From Mastigamoeba balamuthi (Eukaryota; Evosea; Mastigamoebida; Mastigamoebidae): a stretch of DNA of 28,511 nt. Below the pieces are notes generated by a model. That model was not told where the DNA came from, did not search any database, and worked only from the letters and a program-made list of their open reading frames with translations. Location of the stretch: contig CACRSC010000468.1 of the NCBI GenBank assembly GCA_902651635.1, forward strand, positions 1 through 28,511. The letters are read 5' to 3'. Made by a program: the position numbers and the translations under genes. Of the stretch, positions 1 through 8,966 are shown one piece after another (position 1 is the first letter of the stretch; each line of letters begins with the position of its first letter).

Positions 1-255
1 CCCCGTTCCCCGTGCCCCTCACTGCACGCTCACTGCAATGAGGGCAATTGAGGGCATACCTCGCACTGAGCACAATGGGAGTCTGAAGCGAATAAAGGCA
101 CGTCCCTTGAGAAACCAGGGGAGATGTTCTCCTTGTGGCGACTTTGTCCGAAGGCGGGATTTTTGGAAGGCGACAAAGCCGGAGTGGTGAGACAGCTGTG
201 GTAGCAGGCGTAGACCAGCTCCGTGCGCAACTACCAGGACCATACTACTGCTCTC
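1..255. other. No gene recognised
   Basis: This stretch precedes the recognisable part of the truncated domain-family copy. It has no reading frame resembling a protein family and no similarity to the signal-peptide exon found in the intact paralogues. It may be ordinary spacer or unrelated DNA joined to the truncated copy. Confidence 0.4.
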
Positions 256-691
256 CTTGATGAACTTTGGTGCCAGCCTCACCACCCCTGCCCCCGCTGG
301 CCTCGGTCCCATCCGCATCCCTGCGACGCCCGTCTCGTATGCCTTCGACTTTGTTGTGCGTTCGCATTGCCGCCTCCCCCACCACGCAGCCCTGCCCCTT
401 TGGCTGGCCTCACGAGCTCGCCCGCTCCTCACCCAATTACCTCGCAGGCACAGTACAGTGCACGGTGCCCAACGCCGTCACGAGTGCTATGCCCGCCTCG
501 GCTACCCCACGGGCTTCGGCGGCGTCTGGCCCGCCATCTACGAGACGCAGATGCAGCCCGGCAGCTCGGGCAAGTGGTACGCCAGCGTCACGCTGCCCTC
601 CTCGGGCCATGTGCTGGAGGCCACGGCGCGCTGCACGTGCGGCGGCCTGCAGACGTGGCTCAGCGGAAACTACAGCGTCAACGCCTTCTGA
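256..691 (+). pseudogene. 5'-truncated, frameshifted copy of the secreted three-domain family
   Basis: The copy preserves the end of the penultimate exon (a linker ending FDFVV), an intron with donor GTGCGT at 356 and acceptor CAG at 447, and the last domain exon. That exon keeps the family marks: GYPTGFGGVWPAIYET, MQPGSS, LPSSGHVLEATARC and GNYSVNAF before a TGA at 689-691. Compared with the paralogue at 3730-3969, one base is missing just before the codons for CYARLGYP. The conserved CTVPNA start and the rest of the domain are therefore in different frames, and no acceptor choice I tried repairs this. The signal-peptide exon and first domain exon are absent upstream. I read it as a decayed partial duplicate. 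A single sequencing error could explain the frameshift but not the missing 5' exons. Confidence 0.65.
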
Positions 692-1364
692 GGTCCTCCT
701 CTCGGATAGAGTGCCGTGAGTGAGATTTGTGGCCTCCTGCCTCGGGTCACATCTCCCTGTCGCATGGCACACTACGCACCTCGTCGGCCACGACTGCAAT
801 ATAACCCCGCTCTGTTGTTGGCCTCCCATTCAGGCTCCTCTGGCGTGCTCGAGTGTCTGGATTTCGATCTGCAGCAGTCACTGGTCCAAGCGATTGCAGC
901 CTCCTGGCTGGTCTGCACGCCTTTGGTCGCACAATTGAGATGGCTCTGTTTTTCGTCCCAAGTTGTTCGCGGACATCGAACACCTGCAAAACACGCAGCG
1001 AGTTTCCTAATGGACTACACCGAAACAGTCAGAGAACTCAGACGAGATCTACATCGTAAAGCGAATTATAAAATAAAACAAACGGACAGAGGTTTTGTTG
1101 TGCAGTGTGACATCATTCGAACTGCTTTTTCCAACCGTCGAGATTCGAGTGGATTGCCTCATTTTCCAGTCTCCTGCGCTTTTCACATCTCATTCACCAA
1201 GGGCCCGCATGAGCTGCGGATAGGTCGGTGACGGTGTCGGTCAGCTCAAACCGCCTTTTCTATTCTGGTGCACTACGCCCCACCGCGATAAGCGCCAGTC
1301 ACTTAGCAGTGTGAGTGAGTGAAGAGAGAGGCCAGGACCACAAGCGCAGAGGCAAGCTGGCACT

Positions 1365-1493
1365 CTCACAATGTACGACTCAGTCAATTTCTGATGGGGT
1401 GTTGTGGTGTCCATCGCAACGACCTCTGTCGCGCACAGCGACGGCCATGGAGCCTGCTTATCCTGGCGCCGTTACTGCCTATCGATTGGTGTA
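1365..1493 (+). repeat. Dispersed repeat, inverted partner at 13933-14060
   Basis: About 129 nt here match the reverse complement of 13933-14060 with few differences. The repeat contains a short leader, an ATG (1447) and a stretch that in the partner encodes the hydrophobic start MELLVLAPLLLIDW. Here an extra C after the second codon shifts the ATG frame, so the hydrophobic peptide is no longer read from that ATG. Similarity stops soon after the GTGTA that would be the intron donor. It looks like a duplicated 5' gene end (leader plus signal-peptide exon) without its body. Confidence 0.65.
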
Positions 1494-2026
1494 TGGACGC
1501 GAGCAGGTAAAGTGTTATGAGCTCACTACAGACGGCCTCTCTCTCGAACGCACCGATGACTGGGCCCCCCTCCCGTTTGCGAACGATGCGTAACTGAGTC
1601 TCCAGTGTCCCAGCCAGTCGACACTCGATACCGTTGCGCCTCCCCAGTCCGCTGTCTATCAGTCTGTCGGCTCTCTTGCTGTGTACAGCAGCCGCCTGGG
1701 CAATGCCCCCTCAACGTCAACAAATAGCTAATGTAGATTGCATGTTGGCCTTGCCAGCCTTGTTTTCCGCACTGTAGAGCACATCCCGGTCATACAAACT
1801 CTCACAGCACCGATCGTGTGTACCGCATGCACGAGAGGTTGCAGGACTCAGGATCAGTCATCAGGAAAGCTGTGTTGCGTCGGGCATGCGCGGCCGTTGT
1901 ACCCTTAAGCAAGCAAGAGGCGAGAACGGCCGTGGGCGATGCAGGAGGCTCGGGCCCACCCCGGCGGTTGCTGCCTCGCCCTAACCACCGGCAGCCACAA
2001 GCCAGTCATCCTCCGCTGCAACGAGA

Positions 2027-2034
2027 TGACGTCA
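2027..2034. promoter_or_regulatory. TGACGTCA palindrome (CRE/bZIP-type site)
   Basis: A perfect TGACGTCA lies about 560 nt upstream of the ATG at 2592. Unlike the sites at 2490 and 9593, it is not followed by the ACAAAAYCCGCC element, so it may be a chance occurrence. Confidence 0.25.
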
Positions 2035-2489
2035 AGCGTCGTCCTCTCTGTGTGACGCCCCGCTCCTGAGTCCCGACCTCCACCAGCCGCCGCCACTCGT
2101 CAATGAAGGCGTGTGTTGTGGCTCATCCGGTCTTTGGCAGCGCTGGGCCGTCGACCTCATTGCGCCCGCGGCCGGTAATGGCATACGGCGGAGGGCACGA
2201 GCCCTCGCTAAGCTCATCGCTACCGAGTCGCCCACGCTGGTCGCCACAGTGCCCAGAGCAGCAGCTGTGGCACGCAGCCAGTGTCGATGCCCCAGAGGGC
2301 GCAGCAGCGGCGCATGCAGCTAGCAGGGCACCGAAATGAAAAAGCCCCCACCTCACGGCGTCCACACCCGAACAGGCGGGGAAGGTGCCCAGAATCATAC
2401 AGGAAACCCCAGAGTTTTCCCGCGTTTCCCTACGAGCCACGTCCCTACCCCCGAATCTCGGCCGTGAGAAATAGACCGCGGATCGCTCA

Positions 2490-2520
2490 TGACGTCACTC
2501 TCCGTTCGACAAAACCCGCC
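2490..2520 (+). promoter_or_regulatory. Bipartite upstream motif: TGACGTCA, 11 nt, ACAAAACCCGCC
   Basis: The palindrome is at 2490-2497 and the second element at 2509-2520, ending 71 nt before the ATG at 2592. The same pair with the same 11-nt spacing precedes the paralogous gene at 9808, although the sequence around it differs. TGACGTCA is the classical bZIP (CREB/ATF) recognition palindrome. The second element is unassigned. The matched spacing suggests a composite promoter element shared by the family. Confidence 0.5.
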
Positions 2521-2591
2521 TGTACCTGCCCCGGTTTTCATTCGTATCGGTTGGTTGTGATCACACTGCGGGCAGCAGACCTACCAAGCAG

Positions 2592-3969
2592 ATGAACACG
2601 AGGATTGCGATCTTCCTGGCAGCCGTTGCAACACTGGCCAACGCACAGTACTACTGCTACACCAACCCCGACCGCGGCTCCGACAACGTCATCCCCCGCA
2701 GCGTCGGTGTCGCCACAGTGAGACCCAAAAAAGAAGCACAACGCACATCAGCGCCAGTCAGCAGCTGACTAAACCTCATGGCTGGGGGTGGCGGCGCAGG
2801 TGACTACGACGGTGCAGAGGGCAGGGGGCAACCTGGGGGTGGAGTGGAGTGGCGTGCAGTGCTTCCTGTACTTCAGCTATGTGGCCTCGGACGCCCAGGG
2901 CCGCCCGCTGACGACCGCGTGGGCTGCGCCGAGGACAGAGGGGATGGCGAGGAGCAGCGCGCACGGGGGCAACACGTGGGTGGGTACGCTGCCGCTGCGC
3001 AACGAGAGCGTGCTGGAGGTGGTGTCGTACTGCCTGGCCGAGGGCCAGCAGCTGTGGTGCGGCGGCAGCGACGGCAACATCGCCTTCCGCATGCCCCCCG
3101 CCTTCCAGCCCCGCCGCTCCGCCACCGACAGCATGGCACCCCGTGTGGACCTGTTCCCTGCAGTGGGCTCGGACAACGTTGTCCTCGCATCTGACGCCGT
3201 TGCCAATGTGCGAGCTCCTTCGCGCATCCGCCTTGTCACTGAGCCGTGTTGTTCGGTTGCAGCTGTACTCGACGTTTGTGAACGCCAACGTCGATTGGAC
3301 CGAGGTCGAGTGCTCGGCGGTGTACAACTACCTCCCCGCCGACGACTACGGCCACCTCCAGACCACCCAGTGGGGCCCCGCCATCACCATGTTGCAGAAC
3401 GGGCGCGAGGGGTTCCAGCGCGAGGCCCAGATCCCCGTCATCGCAGGCTATGTACTACAGGCCACGTCCATGTGCAACCAGAACGGACAGATCGTCTGGG
3501 CGCCCGCGGGCAACGTCAACTTCCGCCTTTCCCCCGACCAGCAGCACCCGGCCGGCTCGCTCGCCATCAGCAGCCTCTCGACCCCCCTCGGCCCCGCCCG
3601 CCTCTGGCGCGAGCAGATCGCCTTCAACTTCAACTTCGTTGTGCGTCCGGGCTTTCGCCCCTCATCTTCCCAAGCCGCCCTGTCGGTCTCACGGCCTCGC
3701 CCCCTTTCCCGTCCGCTCGGACAACACAGGCGCAATGCACGGTGCCCAACGCCGCGACGAGGTGCTATGTCCGCTACGGCTACCCCGCGAGCTTTGGCGG
3801 TGTCTGGCCCACCATCTACGAGACGCGGATGCAGCCTGGCAGCTCAAGCCAGTGGTACGCCAGCGTCACGCTCCCTTACACGGGCTTTGTGCTCGAGGCC
3901 ACGGCGCGCTGCACGTGCGGCGGCCTGCAGACGGAGCTGAGCGGCAACTACCAGGTCAGCGCCTATTGA
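2592..3969 (+). CDS. Secreted three-domain protein, four exons (paralogue of 9808-11254)
   Basis: Exons by frame continuity: 2592-2717, 2800-3207, 3263-3640, 3730-3969, giving 383 residues. All three introns are phase 0. Exon 1 is exactly 42 codons: a signal peptide (MNTRIAIFLAAVATLANA) and a linker with GSDNVI. Exons 2-4 each hold one domain of a common pattern: VQC or equivalent Cys, an FSYV/YGYP segment, T-x-W, GN followed by a xLPL strand, a VLE(V/A)xSYC or ARC strand, W, and GNxxF at the end. Linkers repeat GSDNVV. I do not recognise the family. The order W-xLPL-strand-W-GN recalls starch-binding Ig-like modules (CBM25/53), which is only a guess. No membrane segment follows the signal peptide, so the product is probably secreted. 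The upstream TGACGTCA element may control it. Confidence 0.8.
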
Positions 3970-4350
3970 GTGCTCATCCTCTCCCGTCCCCTGTGAGAGC
4001 ACAAAGGTCGTTTCGGTAATGAACCGAAGAATGTGTCCCAAGGTCGACAGTTGAATAACTCGTCAAGAGCGACGTCTCATGCTGCTCTCTGTTGGTTGGC
4101 GACCTCACTGGTTCTATGTGGGGGCCACTTTCCCTCTGGAGCACCACAGATTTGATGCCTACAGTGCCCGTCCGTTGTCGCCAGTGTGAGGATTCAAAAC
4201 TGGGATACTCTCGGTTACGGGGTCTGAAGGTCAATTAGCAGGGCTCGCCATTCCTCGTGAACTTCGGATCAGTAGACCAGGGAACATACCCATACTGACG
4301 GTTCGAGACATCAACAATCTGGGAGAATCAGACAGTCTCTGGATATTACG
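3970..4350. other. Intergenic, nothing recognised
   Basis: The interval between the secreted-protein stop and the orphan ORF has only short open frames on either strand and no recognisable repeat or RNA gene. Confidence 0.4.
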
Positions 4351-5916
4351 ATGAGTCGCAAGGGCACGGTGATTCCCGTTGGCGCATTCCGAGATGCTCT
4401 CCCGATCGGAGCCGACGTCCGCCTCGTGCTGGGTGCTCTGTGGGAGGTAGCCCGTGGCTTCGTGAAAGAAACCGAGCTCGCACGATGCCTGTGGTTCAAT
4501 TCCCCCTCGTGCAGCGCCCACACTGCCCTCGCGCTCTGCAAGCTCCTCAGGTGTCCGCCCCTCGGAGCTTCCAAGGTCGTTCTGAACCTCAACGAGCACC
4601 TCTGGAGCCATCTCTTGGCGCACCGTGGCCTCTGGTCCCCTCTGCTCCCGCAGCCCCACAGCCCCATGCGGCCCCCCAGATCGTTGCTCCCAGGCGCCAC
4701 GTGGCTGCAGGAGGCGTCCCTTGGTGTCTCGCTGGGCACGCACCCGCGGCTGGGGAGCGCGAGCCCAGTGCAGGTTCTGAGCCCTCTATTTATCGGCGAG
4801 TTCGTGTGCTCGTACCTCGCACCTCCCGCCGCCTTCGTCGCACTGTGCGCCCGGAGGCCACGTCTTGATGCCGCTCGCAGCGTAAAAGCGGTGCTGGCGC
4901 GCCCTGGGATGGGCGCCGTGGAGCTCATGTCGCCTTCGTTGCCCTCCTCGTCTGCCCCTGTGTGTCCGATCATTGCACAGGTCGTCTCGCACATGGGCAG
5001 CACTGTGGTGTTCGCTGCCTCGGCGGAGCACGACTACCTGCTAGGGTGGCACAAGTTGCTGCCTTGGATGCAATGCAAGGTCACCCTGTTCACGACGTTC
5101 TTCTTCTATGACCTGCGCTCGGCTGAGATGTACAACTCGTTCTCTGTCGGGCACTGTAGACGCACTCAGAAGACGTTCGTCTGCTGCTTCCACGAGCCCT
5201 CGCAGAGGCTGGCCTACCTGCACCAATGCGACATCCCCGAGAAAAGCTACGTGCTGGTCGTCTCCGCGGGGAGGTCTGCCCGCATGCCTGCCATCGAGAG
5301 GATCTGCCTGACGACCGTGACTGGCGACTCCGTAGCTCTCGCTTGGTCGCAGTCGGGAAGCAGCATCTACCTGATCTCGCGGATGCCTCCGGAATGCGGT
5401 ACTGTGACACGGATCGACTTGGTCACGCACACTGTCAATGCTACGGAGTTCCCAATCGAGGCCGGCTCATCAGTTTCCCTCAACGCAATCGAGGGCGTTG
5501 TCACCCAGAACTTCACCGACCTGCTTCCGGCTATTACAGACCTGGGCACCTCGGAGGCTATGAAGCTGCAGGTTGGCTACTGCTCCCCGATGCGGGGCGT
5601 GCCGCTGCAGGTGAGCCCGGCCACTGCCAGGGTCGCAGGGATCAGGGGCTGCATCGTCTACAAGCAGGCCAAGGAGTGCCCGGACGCATGCACGTCAATC
5701 GACGGCAGGTACACGTTCATGCCAGAGCTCCGCTCGGACGGGTTCGTGTGGCTCGTGTGCCAGGACACGGACAGCGGCAACCAGGTCCACAGGTGGCGGA
5801 TAAGTAGAGAACCCGTTGTGGCCTCGTCGTCGTTTCGGGCCACCGTCTCCGTGGAGGGCAGGACGAGCAACCCGATTCGGATCAACATCAAGCTGGACCT
5901 CCCCGAAGGACTCTGA
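4351..5916 (+). CDS. Orphan protein, possibly F-box-like N-half and propeller-like C-half
   Basis: A single uninterrupted frame of 521 codons begins with ATG at 4351 and ends with TGA at 5914-5916. I do not recognise a family with confidence. Around residues 145-180 a helical segment (LSPLFIGEFVCSYLAP, then LCARRPRL) loosely resembles an F-box. From about residue 215 onward, alternating strands such as DSVALAWSQSGSSIYLIS and TRIDLVTHTV look like blades of a WD-type propeller. That domain reading is inference. The first ~140 codons are Pro/Leu-rich and less protein-like, so the real start may be later or an upstream intron may exist; an acceptor-like CACAG lies at 4980. The stop codon is the start of a tandemly duplicated 3' flank. 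Confidence 0.55.
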   Translation: MSRKGTVIPVGAFRDALPIGADVRLVLGALWEVARGFVKETELARCLWFNSPSCSAHTALALCKLLRCPPLGASKVVLNLNEHLWSHLLAHRGLWSPLLPQPHSPMRPPRSLLPGATWLQEASLGVSLGTHPRLGSASPVQVLSPLFIGEFVCSYLAPPAAFVALCARRPRLDAARSVKAVLARPGMGAVELMSPSLPSSSAPVCPIIAQVVSHMGSTVVFAASAEHDYLLGWHKLLPWMQCKVTLFTTFFFYDLRSAEMYNSFSVGHCRRTQKTFVCCFHEPSQRLAYLHQCDIPEKSYVLVVSAGRSARMPAIERICLTTVTGDSVALAWSQSGSSIYLISRMPPECGTVTRIDLVTHTVNATEFPIEAGSSVSLNAIEGVVTQNFTDLLPAITDLGTSEAMKLQVGYCSPMRGVPLQVSPATARVAGIRGCIVYKQAKECPDACTSIDGRYTFMPELRSDGFVWLVCQDTDSGNQVHRWRISREPVVASSSFRATVSVEGRTSNPIRINIKLDLPEGL

Positions 5917-6360
5917 GACACACCGCGACTGTGCCCTGCGACCAATCCGGTTTTCCTCTCTCGGCCACACTGTTGTGCGGTTGGGGCGTGGTGACGCAGC
6001 CCGAGTCGGACATTGCATCTTCGCCGAGGTCACTATGGTCGGGTCTTGGCTATTTGACCTGCAGCTGGAGCACCGAGCCCCATCCTCGACGCACCTCGCC
6101 TTGGTCGTCTGCTGTTGTTCTCACCTCCCCTCTGGAAATGCATAACACAGCACACGCCCGCGGACGAGCATCGACAGAGGAGCGTTGTTGGGGCTCTGAG
6201 ACACATCGCCACTGTGCCCTGTGACCAACCCGGTTTTCCTTTCTAGGCGGTTGGGGGAGGCTTGGTGACAGGGCATAAGAAACCTGCATTGCGTCTTCGC
6301 CGAGTGGATTAATCCCTCGACGCGCCTCGTCGTGGTCGGCTGCTGTTGTCACCCCCGTTG
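5909..6360 (+). repeat. Imperfect tandem duplication of the orphan gene's 3' flank
   Basis: A unit starting at the stop codon context (CTCTGAGACACA at 5911) recurs at 6196. Both copies continue through CACTGTGCCCTG, a CCGGTTTTCCT block, a cgGTTGGGG block, GCATTGCRTCTTCGCCGAG and a segment ending in TGCTGTTGT. The units are about 285 nt apart and clearly diverged. Each carries the stop codon and probable 3' UTR, so a segmental slip duplicated the transcript end. Confidence 0.6.
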
Positions 6361-6567
6361 GCCCTGCTCTCAACGCCAGACACGCAAATGGCCACAACAC
6401 AAAGCCGCCCTCTGTCGTCACAAACTCGATGCATTGCATTGCAACACCGAGAGCGCAGAGGAGCGTAGGCGTGCGGCAGTGTTGCTGCTGCTTCATGGAC
6501 GTGCGTGGCCACGCTGCTGTGCTGCTGTGCTGCTGCGGTGCTGCCTGCTGGTCGGGGTGGCGGCAGC

Positions 6568-8753
6568 TCAGGCCGACTCCCTGATCTTGTAGGCGGCGTT
6601 CTCGCGGTGGATCAGGTGGCACGTGTCGTCGACGAGGGACACGAGGTCGCTGACCTGGCGCGCCCAGCCGTCGAGCGTCTCGCTGGCGTCCTGCCTGCGC
6701 CCGAACCTCACGATGCCGTTGGGCCTGTCGATGCGCGCGAACACGTCGCGCGCCGGCGAGACGACGAGCCTCGCGACCGCCTCCTCCGCGGCCGCCGCGT
6801 CGAGCTCGAGCAGCTCCGCGAGCCTCGCCAGGCGCACCTGCGTGTAGTACCTCGCGACGACGCGCACGTTGTGCTCGACGACGCGCGTGCGCAGCGTCTC
6901 GGCCCACGCGGGCAGCGCCAGCGGCTCGAACAGCCTCGCGCAGCGGTCGCGCACAGAGGACCACGCGAGGTGCTCGTGCTCGGCAAACATCAGCAGCAGC
7001 GCGCGCCACTCGGGGAGGTCCGTCGTGCGCTTGTCGGCGAGCACGCGGGCGCTGAGGTCCGAGCGGTCCGAGTCGTGCTGCGCGAGCACGAGGTGCGCGA
7101 CGACGCGGCACAGCGCCTGGCGCCACTCGGCCTCGTCCGCCTGCACCGACGGCGTGTCGTAGATGTGCAGGTAGCAGCGCGCGACCTCGAGATGGTTCTC
7201 CTCCTGCGCAGGCGACGGGGGGTGAGCGCAGGGCCGCAGGACAGCCCGAGGGGGCGGAGCGGAGCGAGCGGAGGGCGGCCAGGCACGTGAGACCAGTAGC
7301 GGATCATGAGCATGTAGAAGGTTTTCTTGAGGTCCTCCATGTCCGTGTCCAGCAGCGTCTTGCGGTTGACCTGCGCGTGTCGGCATCGAGCGGGAGTTGA
7401 GAACGCCACAACGTGTGTGCCAACGCCAAAAGCGCAGAGCAGAGGGAGTTGCGTCAACGCCACAACGTGTGCGCCTAAGCAAAACACGCAGAGCAGAAGC
7501 GCGGAAAGGCTACGTGGCACAGAGGGCAACACGAGAGCGGCAAAACAGAGGGGGCAGAGGGCGAGCAGCAGCAGAGACAAACACAAACACAAACACACAA
7601 ACACACACACACATCTGAAAGCAAAAGCAAAGCAAAGGCGGCAGCAACACCCGCACGGCAACGGCCCCAGGCAGGGAGAGAGAAGGGGGGAGGGACCTTG
7701 TTGCTGAGGATGAAGGAGCGGATGTAGTCGTCGGTGTCGAGGCAGAGGCGGACCTGCTCCATCAGGAACGCCGTCTTCTCCCTCTTGTCCATCGACCCGT
7801 ACGTCTCCACCTGCGCAGGCCCTGGCCGTCAGCCCACAGGCACGCCGAGGGGGCTCGGAGGGGCGGGGGTCGCGCCTGGATCTCCTGGAGGAGCTTCGAG
7901 GCGACCTTGAGCTCGCCGGCGGCCTCGTGGATGCCCGCGAGCGTCTTGGTGATGCGCGCACGCTCCAGCTCCACAAAGATCTTCCCCTCGGTGATCGTCC
8001 GCAGCACCTCCAGCAGCTTCACCCTCTGCGGCCACCACCAGCACCGCCACCACCACCACCAAGCAGCAGGTCAGCCGTGGCGGCAGCAGCGCAGTGTTGC
8101 CCATTTGGTTGCTGTGGGGGGAGACAGAGCCACCCAGACAGATTCCTGGATTCATGCCACGGAATCTCCCGCCCTGATTTCCTGGTCTTTGACCTGGTAT
8201 CTCCAGCAGAATCAACAGCCGCGGATCGCGCGCCGGCAAATAGCACAGCAAAACAAACGCTAGAACAAAACAAACGGACCCGCAACGCGCGCGCGAGACC
8301 GAAAACCCGAGGGCAGACGCGGCCGCGAGAGAGCCGCCCGCCGGAGAGACGGGAGAAAGAGGAGAGGAGAGGGGAGGGGAGGGGGACCTGGTCGCCCGCG
8401 AGGTCGTCGGCGTAGGACATGGCCTGGCGGACCATGTTCTGGACGGCCGTCTTGAGCTGGCCCCTGCGCTTGGCGAGCAGGCTGAGGTGGTCGACGAGCA
8501 TCGCCACGTCGCGGGCGTCCCAGCAGACGCCGAGGATGGCGCAGGCGACCTTGGAGGTGGCCGCGGGGTCCTCGGCCTGCCGCGCGATCTTCTCGGCCGC
8601 CAGCAGCTTCTCCACGGCGCTCGCGCGGTCGCCGGCGCGGGCAGCGGCCACGGCGTCGGGGATCGTGTGCTCGAGCAGGGCGGTGAGGTCGGCCTGGGCG
8701 GCGCGCTTCTTGCGGCCGGCGCTGACGTACGACGCGAGCTTCTCGTCCTCCAT
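6568..8753 (-). CDS. RPN5: 26S proteasome lid subunit Rpn5 (PSMD12), five exons
   Basis: Exons on the minus strand: 8753-8388, 8025-7876, 7810-7697, 7370-7287, 7203-6568. They join in frame to 449 residues, close to the ~456 of the human protein. Rpn5 is a PCI-domain scaffold of the 19S regulatory lid, near the deubiquitinase Rpn11. Diagnostic blocks are [78 protein letters not shown], and the C-terminal PCI winged helix ([20 protein letters not shown], then LVVS..VFARIDR..GIVRF). Intron 2 has a GC donor (CAG|GCGCGA), needed to join LQEIQ to VETYGSM as in the family. Intron 3 carries a CA-rich microsatellite and a 52-nt tandem duplication. The start lies 135 nt from a divergent tRNA gene. Confidence 0.95.
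7392..7496 (+). repeat. Two tandem ~52-nt units inside RPN5 intron 3
   Basis: GGGAGTT is followed by AACGCCACAACGTGTG and GCGCAGAGCAGA or a variant. The pattern appears at 7392-7443 and again at 7444-7496, with scattered differences. It lies within the intron and does not affect the reading frame. Confidence 0.6.
7577..7614 (+). repeat. CA-rich microsatellite in RPN5 intron 3
   Basis: A run of ACAA and CA units (GT-rich on the coding strand) sits in the same intron. It is likely length-variable. Confidence 0.7.
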
Positions 8754-8887
8754 CGGTAGTGCGATACGAACAAGAATAATGATGTGGTCAAAATCGCAAC
8801 AGAGCTCAAATATCTGGGGGACCTGGGATCTCTGCACATTGGCGGCGCTCTCCTACGCGCTGCCTGTGTCCTAAATTCATGTGAAAT

Positions 8888-8959
8888 GGTCTCATGGTGT
8901 AGTGGCATCACATCGACTTGACGTGTCGAGGGTTCCAGGATCAATACCTGGTGGGACCA
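8888..8959 (+). tRNA. tRNA gene, anticodon GAC by best fold (Val), Gln-like body
   Basis: A 72-nt cloverleaf folds cleanly. The acceptor stem is GGTCTCA/TGGGACC (one G-U), the D stem GTG/CAC, the anticodon stem TCGAC/GTCGA with loop TTGACGT, and the T stem CCAGG/CCTGG, with discriminator A. The A box TGGTGTAGTGG is perfect. The T loop is ATCAATA, lacking the usual T54, so the B box is degenerate. The loop gives anticodon GAC (Val), which is unusual because eukaryotes normally read Val GTY codons with an A34 tRNA. The acceptor and D arm closely resemble eukaryotic tRNA-Gln. TTG occurs in the loop but not in the anticodon position of a pairing-competent fold. Identity is therefore uncertain, and a tRNA pseudogene is possible. 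Confidence 0.7.
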
Positions 8960-8962
8960 TTC

Positions 8963-8966
8963 TTTT
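8963..8966 (+). terminator. Pol III T-run after tRNA
   Basis: TTTT begins four bases after the tRNA 3' end, the minimal RNA polymerase III termination signal. Confidence 0.5.

Larger units (their letters stand above)
692..2489. other. Gene-poor interval
   Basis: I found no convincing gene in these 1.8 kb. Open frames are short and overlap on both strands without family resemblance. Recognisable items are a 129-nt inverted dispersed repeat (1365-1493), listed separately, and a TGACGTCA palindrome at 2027-2034. An AT-rich patch lies near 1060-1090. Confidence 0.45.

Noticed and set aside
6505-7290. A 261-codon plus-strand frame opposite RPN5
   Set aside because: The minus strand here is the conserved PCI end of Rpn5, so the plus frame is a mirror artefact.
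7577-7614. CA-rich run as a telomeric or Z-DNA regulatory element
   Set aside because: It lies inside an RPN5 intron and is an ordinary irregular microsatellite.
8888-8959. Calling the tRNA a plain tRNA-Gln(TTG)
   Set aside because: Placing TTG at 34-36 leaves the anticodon stem (CATCG against GTGTC) unpaired. The TCGAC/GTCGA stem is perfect and gives GAC.
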